Positions 44,625 to 52,440 of a stretch of 64,000 nucleotides of DNA are shown one piece after another. Made by a program: the position numbers and the translations under genes. Within the stretch, counting starts at the first letter, position 1. The number at the start of each line of letters is the position of its first letter. A model generated the notes under the pieces. It saw only the letters and a program-made list of their open reading frames with translations. It was not told where the DNA came from and searched no databases. Source of the DNA: Geobacter sp. (lineage in GTDB: Bacteria > Desulfobacterota > Desulfuromonadia > Geobacterales > Geobacteraceae); NCBI GenBank assembly GCA_003574885.1, contig PJFC01000002.1, forward strand, positions 124,001 to 188,000, given 5' to 3'.

Positions 44625-45929
44625 ATGAATCCGTTAGCCGTAGAACTTAACGAAATGCTCACCCAAAGCAACCCTTATGTTCTGGATATGCTGTCCGATC
44701 TGGGCAAGAACCTTTTCTTCCCCAAGGGAATTCTGACCCAGTCGGCCGAAGCCAAGGAAAAGGCCCACAAATTCAACGCCACCATAGGGATCGCCACCGA
44801 AAAAGGCGGCCCGATGTACCTCCAGTGCATCCAGGACAAGCTCACCGCCTTCGACCCGAAGGACATCTACCCCTATGCGCCGCCGGCCGGCAAGCCGGAA
44901 CTGCGCGCCCTCTGGCGGGAGAAGCAGCTGCGGGAGAATCCGAGCCAGCAGGGGAAACATTTCAGCAACCCGATCGTCACCAACGCCCTCACCCACGGCC
45001 TCTCAATCGTTGCCGACATGTTCGTGGACGCTGGTGACCACGTGATCCTGCCGGACATGCTCTGGGGGAACTACAACCTGACCTTCGGCACCTGCTCCGG
45101 TGCCGTCATGCGAAAATTCCCGACCTTCACCGTGGCTGGCGGCTTTGACGTCGACGCATTCAAGGCCGAGCTGAAAAACAGTGCCGAGGAAAAGGGGAAA
45201 GCCATCGTCATCCTGAACTTCCCCAACAACCCGAGCGGCTACACCCCGACTGTCGCCGAAGGTGATGCCATTGTTGCCGCCATCAAGGAAGTAGCCGAGG
45301 GCGGCTGCAACGTCGTCGCCGTCACCGACGACGCTTACTTCGGCCTCTTTTACGAGGACAGCCTGAAGGAGTCGCTCTTCGGCAAGCTCGCCAACATCCA
45401 CCCGCGCATCCTGGCGGTCAAGCTCGACGGCGCCACCAAGGAGGAGTTCGTCTGGGGCTTCCGGACTGGCTTCATCACTTTTGCCGACGGCAACAGCTTC
45501 GAGAACGCCCGGGTCATGACCGCTCTGGAGAAGAAGGCTATGGGGATCATCCGTGCACGGATCTCCAACTGCCCCCACCCTTCCCAGACCTTCGCCATCG
45601 AGGCGCTTCGCTCCCCGAAATTCCTCGAACAGAAGGAGGAGAAGTTCCAGGTGCTGAAAGGCCGCGCTCTCAAGGTCAAGGAAGTCCTCAATAGCGGCAA
45701 GTACGATTCCGCCTGGACTTACTACCCGTTCAACTCCGGCTACTTCATGTGTCTCAAGTTGAAGACCGTCGATGCCGAGAAACTGCGGGTCCACATCCTT
45801 GAAAAATACGGCGTCGGTGGCATTTCCATCGGCAAGACCGACCTGCGGATTGCCTTCTCCTGCCTTGAGGAGAAGGATATCTCTGAACTGTTCGATCTCA
45901 TCTACCAAGGGGTACAGGATCTCGCATGA
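44625..45929 (+). CDS. Class I/II pyridoxal-phosphate aminotransferase
   Basis: 434 residues. Motifs: 'NALTHGLSIVADMFVDAGDH' and 'DMLWGNYNLTF' for the PLP ring, 'VILNFPNNPSGYTP' (fold type I Asn), 'VTDDAYFGLFYED' (Asp-Tyr pair), and the probable Schiff-base lysine in 'VKLDGATKEEFVWGFRTGFI'. The C-terminal Arg for the carboxylate is 'TDLRIAFSCLEE'. It is an aspartate or aromatic type enzyme; the donor cannot be decided by eye. AAGGAG precedes the ATG. A hairpin after the stop (46002-46032) ends the transcript. Confidence 0.9.
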   Translation: MNPLAVELNEMLTQSNPYVLDMLSDLGKNLFFPKGILTQSAEAKEKAHKFNATIGIATEKGGPMYLQCIQDKLTAFDPKDIYPYAPPAGKPELRALWREKQLRENPSQQGKHFSNPIVTNALTHGLSIVADMFVDAGDHVILPDMLWGNYNLTFGTCSGAVMRKFPTFTVAGGFDVDAFKAELKNSAEEKGKAIVILNFPNNPSGYTPTVAEGDAIVAAIKEVAEGGCNVVAVTDDAYFGLFYEDSLKESLFGKLANIHPRILAVKLDGATKEEFVWGFRTGFITFADGNSFENARVMTALEKKAMGIIRARISNCPHPSQTFAIEALRSPKFLEQKEEKFQVLKGRALKVKEVLNSGKYDSAWTYYPFNSGYFMCLKLKTVDAEKLRVHILEKYGVGGISIGKTDLRIAFSCLEEKDISELFDLIYQGVQDLA

Positions 45930-46001
45930 CCCTCCTGCTTAACGTCAGGACGGGGATGGATCGCATCGAAGAGGCGTGAAGTAACCAGGTAAGAGCATAA
46001 G

Positions 46002-46032
46002 CAAAGGCGGGGGATTAGGCTCCCCGCCTTTG
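46002..46032. terminator. Hairpin after the aminotransferase gene
   Basis: CAAAGGCGGGGGA and TCCCCGCCTTTG form an almost perfect 12-bp stem with a 6-base loop. A long T run is missing on the plus strand, so efficiency is uncertain. Confidence 0.6.
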
Positions 46033-46047
46033 CAGCATGGAGTTACT

Positions 46048-46245
46048 ATGATCACGAAAGATATGACCATCGGCGACATAATGCGCCGCTACCCGAAGAC
46101 TCTGGAGATATTCGAACGTTTCGGCCTTGATTGCAGCGATTGCCAGATTGCCGACTTCGAGGAACTTGCACATGGTGCAGGTGTCCACAAAGTTGACATC
46201 GAACAACTTCTGGCCGATCTGAACCGGGTCGCCGGGTTGTTGTGA
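46048..46245 (+). CDS. DUF1858 domain protein
   Basis: The ATG at 46048 has GGAG 5 bases before it. 65 residues, a complete DUF1858/ScdA-N-like domain: 'MTIGDIMRRYPKTLEIFERF', then 'GLDCSDCQIADFEELAHGAG' and 'VDIEQLLADLNR'. The paired cysteines in CSDC are the family hallmark. Such proteins accompany hybrid-cluster or nitrosative-stress proteins in other genomes, but no such partner is seen here. Confidence 0.88.
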   Translation: MITKDMTIGDIMRRYPKTLEIFERFGLDCSDCQIADFEELAHGAGVHKVDIEQLLADLNRVAGLL

Positions 46246-46686
46246 CTGCTTTGACTTTGTAGTCGGTGCAATCAGGCAGTCCCTGATCCGCCTTCTGCTG
46301 ACTGACCGATTGTACACTATGTTCTCTCTTTGAGTTCCTTCCCTCATAACAACCTACCCCCCACGTTTTCTTCCCGTTGACGATATCTCCTCCACCCGTG
46401 CTGATTTGTGCGTCAGAAACCAGTTTGCGCTGACGTGTGTAGTTTTAGTGTGTGGTGGTGAGTTTCCTGAGTACTCATTAAGCTGCTTTTGTGGCCACAG
46501 GGAAGACGTGCTGTGAATATTTGTATGTAAAAGGTTTTGGTTGTCAATAAAATGACTCGTATTTACGGCTAGTTATACGGCAGTCGGATCAATATCTTCA
46601 TTGTGGCACATAAATCGCACTAGGAGATCACGTGGATTTGTCAGCAGTGCGGGTGCGATTCCCGCGGTGCATACGGAGGTTGCAAG
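46246..46686. other. Intergenic region and structured leader before the glutamate synthase operon
   Basis: 441 bases without a supported ORF. It holds a sigma-54 promoter (46604-46619) and, between the predicted start and the GTG, a stem-loop GCGGG-TGCGATT-CCCGC (46649-46665) plus a longer GCACT/AGTGC pairing (46616-46650). The stem-loop resembles a T-arm but there is no tRNA body around it. Confidence 0.45.
46604..46619 (+). promoter_or_regulatory. Sigma-54 promoter of the glutamate synthase operon
   Basis: TGGCAC-ATAAA-TCGCA. The -24 half is perfect and the -12 half differs by one base (TCGCA for TTGCA). The GG and GC spacing is the required 10 bases. It is 68 bases upstream of the GTG. 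Confidence 0.65.
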
Positions 46687-48216
46687 GTGCTCTACAAAAG
46701 TGTCAACGAATCGTTCAACGAGTTTCTTATCGACCGGGCAGATGCGAAGTGTATTCGCTGCAAGGTCTGTGTAAGGCAGTGCGCCTATGATGTCCATGCC
46801 TACCTCGCCGGCGAAGATGTCCTGATAGAGGATAACAGCCTTTGTATCGGCTGTCGTCGCTGCTCGTCCCTCTGTCCGACCGGAGCCATAACCATCAGGT
46901 CCAACGAGGAAAGTTTCAAGGCAAATGCGTCATGGTCAGGTGCCCATATCCGCAACCTTTACGCCCAGGCCGATACCGGGGGGATCCTGTTGGCAGCTAT
47001 GGGTAATCCTGCCAAGTATCCCATCTACTGGGACCACCTTCTCCTCGATGCTTCCCAGGTGACCAATCCCTCCATCGACCCGCTCCGTGAACCGATGGAA
47101 CTCAGGACATACCTCGGGAAGAAACCCCACGCTGTCGAGGTGGTGAAGGACAAAGCAACCGGCAAGGTGAAGCTGGCCACTAAACTGTCCCCCCAGCTCA
47201 AGCTTGAGTACCCTTTTATCTTTTCCGCCATGAGCTATGGCGCTCTGAACCTTAACGCCCACAAGGCAATGGCTGCTGCGGCCCAGGAACTCGGGACCCT
47301 GTATAACACGGGTGAGGGCGGGCTTCACAAGGACCTCTATCAGTACGGCAAGAACGTCATCGTGCAGGTCGCGTCCGGTCGTTTCGGTGTCAGCGAGCAG
47401 TATCTGAACGCTGGAGTCGGGATCGAGATCAAGGTGGGGCAGGGGGCAAAACCGGGGATCGGTGGCCATCTGCCGGGGGAAAAGGTCAACGACCAGATTT
47501 CCGAAACCCGCATGATACCCATGGGAAGCGATGCCATTTCGCCGGCGCCCCATCACGATATTTACTCCATCGAGGACCTGCGTCAGCTGATCTATGCCCT
47601 CAAGGAAGCCACCAACTACGAGAAACCGGTTTCGGTCAAGATCGCCGCCGTTCACCATGTGGCCGCCATTGCCTCCGGCATCGCCCGGGCGGGTGCGGAC
47701 ATCATCACCATCGATGGGTTCCGGGGAGGGACCGGCGCTGCGCCCCAGGTTATCCGCGACAACGTCGGTATCCCTATGGAGCTGGCCTTGGCTGCCGTTG
47801 ATGCCCGATTGCGGGACGAAGGTATCCGCAACCAGGTCTCCATTGTCGTCGGAGGCGGAGTCAGGAATTCCAGCGACGCAATCAAGGCAATCGCGCTGGG
47901 TGCCGACGCCATCAACCTGGGGACTTCCGCCCTCCTGGCCATGGGATGTACCCTCTGCCAGCGCTGCTATACCGGCAAGTGCCCCTGGGGGATCACCACC
48001 AACAATCCCTATCTCGCCAAACGTCTTAATCCGGAGATCGGCGCGGAGCGTCTGGTGAACCTGGTTCATGCCTGGGGGCACGAGATGAAGGAAATACTCG
48101 GCGGCATGGGGTTGAACGCGCTGGAGTCTCTGCGCGGTAACCGATACAAGCTCCGGGCCGTCGGCTTGTCGGAACAGGCCATGAACCTGCTCGGCGTCAT
48201 GCCGGCGGGAGAATAA
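46687..48216 (+). CDS. Glutamate synthase, FMN domain with two ferredoxin motifs (GltB2 type)
   Basis: 509 residues, starting at GTG 46687 with CGGAGG 9 bases upstream. The N-terminus (residues 18-75) has two [4Fe-4S] motifs: 'CIRCKVCVRQCAYDV' and 'CIGCRRCSSLCPTGAI'. The rest is the glutamate synthase central domain with the FMN site 'SAMSYGALNLNAHKAMAAAA', 'TGEGGLHKDLYQYG' and 'GFRGGTGAAPQVIRDNVGIP', and a 3Fe-4S set 'CTLCQRCYTGKCPWGI' near 430. It combines 2-oxoglutarate and ammonia into glutamate. Split subunits of this form are typical of archaea and some Deltaproteobacteria. Confidence 0.93.
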   Translation: MLYKSVNESFNEFLIDRADAKCIRCKVCVRQCAYDVHAYLAGEDVLIEDNSLCIGCRRCSSLCPTGAITIRSNEESFKANASWSGAHIRNLYAQADTGGILLAAMGNPAKYPIYWDHLLLDASQVTNPSIDPLREPMELRTYLGKKPHAVEVVKDKATGKVKLATKLSPQLKLEYPFIFSAMSYGALNLNAHKAMAAAAQELGTLYNTGEGGLHKDLYQYGKNVIVQVASGRFGVSEQYLNAGVGIEIKVGQGAKPGIGGHLPGEKVNDQISETRMIPMGSDAISPAPHHDIYSIEDLRQLIYALKEATNYEKPVSVKIAAVHHVAAIASGIARAGADIITIDGFRGGTGAAPQVIRDNVGIPMELALAAVDARLRDEGIRNQVSIVVGGGVRNSSDAIKAIALGADAINLGTSALLAMGCTLCQRCYTGKCPWGITTNNPYLAKRLNPEIGAERLVNLVHAWGHEMKEILGGMGLNALESLRGNRYKLRAVGLSEQAMNLLGVMPAGE

Positions 48217-48303
48217 TAACCTTCAACGTGTGCCGTGAAGATTCCCCTTTGACGGGGCGTAAATGTACGCATCACGTAGTACTCAGCACGAAAAGGATAG
48301 AGT

Positions 48304-48753
48304 ATGAAACGTATCTACACGATAGAAGATGCCTGTATCGGTTGTCACCTGTGCGAAGTCGGGTGCATCACCGAACATTCACAGTCTAAGGACCCTGTCA
48401 GGGCTTTCCTCCATGAGCAGGTCCGTCCTCTGTCCCGCTGTACTGTCGAGGAAGGGGACGGGGGGGTTATTTCTCTCTCTACAACCTGCCGGCACTGCGA
48501 TGAGCCGGACTGCCTGCGGGCCTGTATTTCCGGGGCGATCCAGAAGAACGATGCCGGGGTGGTGCGGATAGACACCGAGCAGTGCGTCGGCTGCTGGTCC
48601 TGTGTCATGGCCTGCCCCTACGGTGCCGTGCAGAGGAACCTGGCAAAGAAAAAGGCGAACAAGTGCGACCTCTGTCCGGACCGGAAGAGCCCCGCCTGCG
48701 TGGATGCCTGTCCAAACCGGGCGCTGGTGTACAAGGAGGGGAGCCAGAAATGA
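48304..48753 (+). CDS. 4Fe-4S ferredoxin of the glutamate synthase operon (HycB/CooF type)
   Basis: 149 residues with four sets of cluster cysteines: 'CIGCHLCEVGCITEH', 'CRHCDEPDCLRACISGAI', 'CVGCWSCVMACPYGAV' and 'KCDLCPDRKSPACVDACPNR'. It likely ferries electrons between the flavoprotein encoded next and the FMN domain. Its stop overlaps the flavoprotein ATG by 4 bases. Confidence 0.92.
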   Translation: MKRIYTIEDACIGCHLCEVGCITEHSQSKDPVRAFLHEQVRPLSRCTVEEGDGGVISLSTTCRHCDEPDCLRACISGAIQKNDAGVVRIDTEQCVGCWSCVMACPYGAVQRNLAKKKANKCDLCPDRKSPACVDACPNRALVYKEGSQK

Positions 48754-50027
48754 ATTACGTGATCATTGGCAATTCAGTCGCCGCGGTCGGCGCCATACGC
48801 GGCATCCGCAGGGTGGACGAGAAGGGAAACATAACCGTCATCTCCCGCGAGCGGCACATCGCCTACGGCCGTCCTCTCATTTCCTACCTGCTCGGCGGGC
48901 TCATCACCGAGAAACGGATGGCTTACCTGCCGGAGGATTTTTACGAGAAAAACAGGGTGAACCTCCTCCTTGACGCAGAGGTCGTCGGGGTCGATAGCGC
49001 CAGGAAGCAGGTTAAGCTTGCAGCCGGAGATTCCATCGGATTTGACAAGCTCCTCGTCGCCACCGGCGGCGACCCGTTTGTGCCCCCTATCGAAGGACTC
49101 GCCGGAAAAGAGCGGATCTTCACCTTTACCACCTGGGACGATGCGGAGAAACTGAAGGCAATCGCGGCCGATGTGGAAAGAGTGGTTGTTATCGGTGGCG
49201 GTCTCATCGGCCTCAAGGCGGCCGAAGGGCTTCACCTCCTCGATAAAAAGATCACTATTGTTGAACTGGCTGACCGAATCCTGTCGGCAGCCTTCGATCG
49301 GCCGGCGGGGCGGGTGGTGGCCAAGAAGATGAAGGCCAACGGGATCGACGTCATTACCGAGGATACGGTGGTGCGGATTGAGGGGGACGGTGCACGGATA
49401 AGCGGCGTAACTCTCAAGTCGGGAGACTATATTCCCTGTGATACGGTCGTTGTGGCCATCGGCGTACGCCCGGCCGCCGGCTTCCTCAAAGGGAGCAAGG
49501 TGGACGTGAACCGGGGGATCGTGGTGAATGACAGCATGGAGACCTCGGTGAAAGGTATCTATGCCGCCGGTGACGTGACTGAGGCGAGCGACTTTTTCTC
49601 CGGCCAGAAAAACCCTATGCCGATCTGGCCCGACGCCTATATTCAGGGCGACGTGGCAGGTACCGCCATGGCTGGAGGGGAGAAGGCTTATGTCGGCGGT
49701 CTGGCCATGAACTCCATTGAACTGTTCAAGGTGTCGACCATTTCCATGGGAATTACCAACCCCGTAGAGCCGAAAGAGTACGAAATTGTCACCTACCAGG
49801 ATCTGGAAAACTACCAGTACCGCAAGATCGTTCTTCAGGATAGTCGATTGGTAGGCGCAGTCCTGGTAGGACAGGTGGACCGGGCCGGTATTTTTTCCGG
49901 CCTTATACGGGAGAAGGTCGATGTCACACCGTTCAAGGAGCACCTCCTGGCTCCTGATTTCGGTTTTATTCACCTGACAAAAGAAATCCGGAACACGCTG
50001 TTTGCTCCCTACGGCAAAGTGGCCTGA
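48750..50027 (+). CDS. FAD/NAD(P)-dependent oxidoreductase of the glutamate synthase operon
   Basis: 425 residues from the ATG at 48750, which overlaps the ferredoxin stop (ATGA). It has an FAD motif 'YVIIGNSVAAVGAIRGIR' (first G replaced in the usual GxGxxG), a second dinucleotide motif 'VVVIGGGLIGLKAAEGLHLL', and the late FAD motif 'GIYAAGDVTEASDF'. This is the pattern of rubredoxin/NADH reductases and NADH oxidases. It should feed electrons from NAD(P)H to the ferredoxin and FMN subunits. Confidence 0.9.
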   Translation: MNYVIIGNSVAAVGAIRGIRRVDEKGNITVISRERHIAYGRPLISYLLGGLITEKRMAYLPEDFYEKNRVNLLLDAEVVGVDSARKQVKLAAGDSIGFDKLLVATGGDPFVPPIEGLAGKERIFTFTTWDDAEKLKAIAADVERVVVIGGGLIGLKAAEGLHLLDKKITIVELADRILSAAFDRPAGRVVAKKMKANGIDVITEDTVVRIEGDGARISGVTLKSGDYIPCDTVVVAIGVRPAAGFLKGSKVDVNRGIVVNDSMETSVKGIYAAGDVTEASDFFSGQKNPMPIWPDAYIQGDVAGTAMAGGEKAYVGGLAMNSIELFKVSTISMGITNPVEPKEYEIVTYQDLENYQYRKIVLQDSRLVGAVLVGQVDRAGIFSGLIREKVDVTPFKEHLLAPDFGFIHLTKEIRNTLFAPYGKVA

Positions 50028-50072
50028 TCTGGTTTCAATGAGACAACTATCAGTAAATCCATAGAGGAACCC

Positions 50073-51194
50073 ATGAAGAATAACCTGAAGCCAACCCATA
50101 GATTCGAAAAGGACATCTCCAACTGCGGTCTGACCGGTTTTATCTCCAAGTCCGGCCAACTGGTTGAGGGGAGCGTCATCATCAAGTCGATTGCCCTCAT
50201 GCATGACCGGGGGAATGGCCTGGGAGGTGGCTTTGCCGCCTACGGGATCTACCCCGAATTCAAGGAGTTCTTTGCCTTTCATCTCATGTATGAAAGTGGC
50301 ATGGCCCTTCAGTTGACCGAGGAGTACCTCGCCGAGAATTTTCACATAGATCACCACGAGGAGATTCCGACCCGGCGCAATGCGGCTATTACCAATCCGC
50401 CGGCGTTCCGGCGCTACTTCGTGAAACCGCTGGAGACTGCCGAGTACAAAGAGGCGCGTGAATTCCAGAATATGACTGACGAGGACATCATCGTCACCCA
50501 CGTCATGCGGATCAATAACGAGATCGAGGGGGCCTTTGTCGTATCGTCAGGCAGGAACATGGGAGCATTCAAGGGGGTGGGGTACCCTGAGGATATTGCC
50601 GATTTCTTCCGCCTTGAAGAGTACAGCGGCTACATCTGGACTGCCCATAACCGCTTCCCGACCAATACACCGGGGTGGTGGGGAGGAGCGCACCCTTTTA
50701 CCCTTCTGGACTGGTCAATTGTACACAACGGCGAAATATCCTCTTATGGCATAAACAAGCGCTACCTGGAGATGTATGGCTATCTCTGCACCATGCTTAC
50801 CGACACCGAGGTGGTTGCCTACATGCTCGACCTTCTCATCCGCAAGCACGGACTGACTCCCGAGTTGGCCAGCATGGCCCTGGCTGCGCCTTTCTGGGAG
50901 AAGATCGACAGCCTTCCCAAGGATGACCGCGAGCTCCTGACGGCCATCCGGCAGGTCTACGGCAGCGGTCTCCTGAACGGTCCCTTCGCCATCCTCTTTG
51001 CCAGCAACGAGGGGCTCATCGGTCTAAACGACCGGGTCAAGCTTCGACCGCTTGTCTGTGCCACCAAGGACGATTTTCTCTACATGGCGTCTGAAGAGGC
51101 GGCAATTCGCGAGATATGTTCCCAACCCGACCGGGTCTGGTCGCCCCGCGGTGGAGAACCGGTCATCGCCCGGCTGAATCCCGGAGTCATCTAA
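50073..51194 (+). CDS. Glutamate synthase, glutamine amidotransferase domain (GltB1 type)
   Basis: 373 residues of the class II glutamine amidotransferase (Ntn hydrolase) fold. The catalytic cysteine is Cys18 in 'ISNCGLTGFISKSG', so 17 residues would have to be cut off to expose it. Other motifs are 'IALMHDRGNGLGGGFAAYG', 'TAHNRFPTNTPGWWGGAHPF' and 'VHNGEISSYG'. It releases ammonia from glutamine for the FMN subunit. It lies 46 bases after the flavoprotein gene. Confidence 0.92.
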   Translation: MKNNLKPTHRFEKDISNCGLTGFISKSGQLVEGSVIIKSIALMHDRGNGLGGGFAAYGIYPEFKEFFAFHLMYESGMALQLTEEYLAENFHIDHHEEIPTRRNAAITNPPAFRRYFVKPLETAEYKEAREFQNMTDEDIIVTHVMRINNEIEGAFVVSSGRNMGAFKGVGYPEDIADFFRLEEYSGYIWTAHNRFPTNTPGWWGGAHPFTLLDWSIVHNGEISSYGINKRYLEMYGYLCTMLTDTEVVAYMLDLLIRKHGLTPELASMALAAPFWEKIDSLPKDDRELLTAIRQVYGSGLLNGPFAILFASNEGLIGLNDRVKLRPLVCATKDDFLYMASEEAAIREICSQPDRVWSPRGGEPVIARLNPGVI

Positions 51195-51284
51195 CGACAG
51201 TGAAAAGTGAACAGTGAATGGTGAATTGAATAATCGCGATGTCACCTTTCATTTTATCTTTTCACCTTTCACGAGGTGTTTATT
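51195..51284. repeat. Short GTGAA-type repeats between glutamate synthase genes
   Basis: The junction has a string of GTGAA-like words on one side (GTGAAAAGTGAACAGTGAA) and TTCACCTTTCAC on the other, which are partial reverse complements. AATGGTGAATTGA occurs also at 38600 before sppA. It looks like a widespread intergenic repeat. Confidence 0.4.
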
Positions 51285-52031
51285 ATGAAAATCGACGCTC
51301 AGGGCGTTTATTACAAGGACTTGAATAATCAGATCCGTTCCGCCGTTTCAGCCGGCGCCGAAAAGATCGAGCTGGTCAACGTCAACGGCCAGTATTTCAT
51401 CGGCGACGGGATCAACCTGCCGGTCACCATATCCATCAAGGGGGTTCCGGGAAACGATCTGGGAGCCTTTATGAATGGTGCGACAATCATTGTCCATGAC
51501 AATGCCCAGGATAACATCGGCAATACCATGAACGCGGGAAAGGTTGTTGTGCACGGCCATGCGGGTGATGTCCTCGGCTACGGCATGCGGGGAGGGAGGA
51601 TCCATATCCTCAACGACGTGGGGTACCGGGTCGGCATCCATATGAAGTCATACCAGGAAAATAAACCGGTGCTCATAGCCGGCGGCAAGGCGGGGGATTT
51701 CTTCGGAGAGTACATGGCTGGCGGCGTACTCGTGCTGCTGGGGATGTTCAGCGATGACCCCGAAAAACCGGTCCACGGGTATTGTTTCGGCACGGGAATG
51801 CATGGAGGCACCATCTTTGTTCGTGGGGGGGTCGATGAAGCGAAGCTCTCGCGGGAAGTGGGGGTGTTCGAACTGACTGCCGGGGACCGACTGGAATTGG
51901 AGGGGTATCTGAAGGAGTACTGCAGGGACCTGAAGATCGACCTGAAGGAGGTTCTCGCGGAGAAGTTCGTCAAGGTCCTTCCCAAGAGCAAACGCCCCTA
52001 CGGCGATCTCTATTGCCCCATGCCGCGGTAG
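51285..52031 (+). CDS. Glutamate synthase alpha C-terminal domain protein (GltB3 type, GXGXG)
   Basis: The ATG at 51285 has GAGG 11 bases upstream. 248 residues forming the right-handed GXGXG beta-helix ('GNTMNAGKVVVHGHAGDVLG', 'YGMRGGRIHILNDVGYRVG', 'GEYMAGGVLVLLGMFSD'). In full-length GltB this domain is structural and shields the ammonia tunnel. It closes the split operon. A strong terminator follows. Confidence 0.93.
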   Translation: MKIDAQGVYYKDLNNQIRSAVSAGAEKIELVNVNGQYFIGDGINLPVTISIKGVPGNDLGAFMNGATIIVHDNAQDNIGNTMNAGKVVVHGHAGDVLGYGMRGGRIHILNDVGYRVGIHMKSYQENKPVLIAGGKAGDFFGEYMAGGVLVLLGMFSDDPEKPVHGYCFGTGMHGGTIFVRGGVDEAKLSREVGVFELTAGDRLELEGYLKEYCRDLKIDLKEVLAEKFVKVLPKSKRPYGDLYCPMPR

Positions 52032-52054
52032 GTGGGCTGTTCGAGAGCATACGA

Positions 52055-52094
52055 ACACCGGTTGTGCACACAGCGCAGCCGGTGTTTTTTTTTT
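52055..52094 (+). terminator. Terminator of the glutamate synthase operon
   Basis: ACACCGG and CCGGTGT pair around an 17-base loop region, followed by ten T. Confidence 0.88.
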
Positions 52095-52122
52095 ATGCAT
52101 TTTACCGGATTGATCAGACTGG

Positions 52123-52440
52123 TTATACGTAGACGATCTCGACTCTGGCAAGGTAATCTTCCAGTTCACCGGTAAGATTACGCATGGCATTATCGTTCTG
52201 CTCCAGTGCTGCTGTTTCAAGATCCAGGCCTATACGGGATACCTCGTCAAATCCGTAACTGCCGCCGGAACCTTTGATGTTATGTCCCAGACGTTTGACC
52301 TGGTCATAATCCTTGTCATTCAGCGCCGTCATGATCTCGGCGATGTTCTTTTTACGCAGTTCAAGAAAGAAAGGAATCGCCTCCTGAATCTCCGCGTCAA
52401 CCTGCACAACGATCCGGTCGGACTTTTCGGCGTTCTTCAC
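52123..52440 (-). CDS. Hpt domain phosphotransfer protein
   Basis: 105 residues, one Hpt helical bundle. The phospho-accepting histidine is in 'VKRLGHNIKGSGGSYGFDEV' near residue 52, the normal LGHxLKGxxxxxGF pattern. Its ATG overlaps the stop of the upstream hybrid kinase by 4 bases. It probably takes phosphate from the kinase receiver and passes it on to an unseen response regulator. Confidence 0.92.
   Translation of the reverse strand: MKNAEKSDRIVVQVDAEIQEAIPFFLELRKKNIAEIMTALNDKDYDQVKRLGHNIKGSGGSYGFDEVSRIGLDLETAALEQNDNAMRNLTGELEDYLARVEIVYV

Noticed and set aside
46640-46680. Possible tRNA gene, suggested by a T-arm-like stem-loop
   Set aside because: No D-arm, anticodon arm or acceptor stem can be built around it.
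48774-50501. Long antisense frame of 575 codons across the flavoprotein and amidotransferase genes
   Set aside because: Both sense genes are clear family members; the antisense frame shows no motif or ribosome-binding site.
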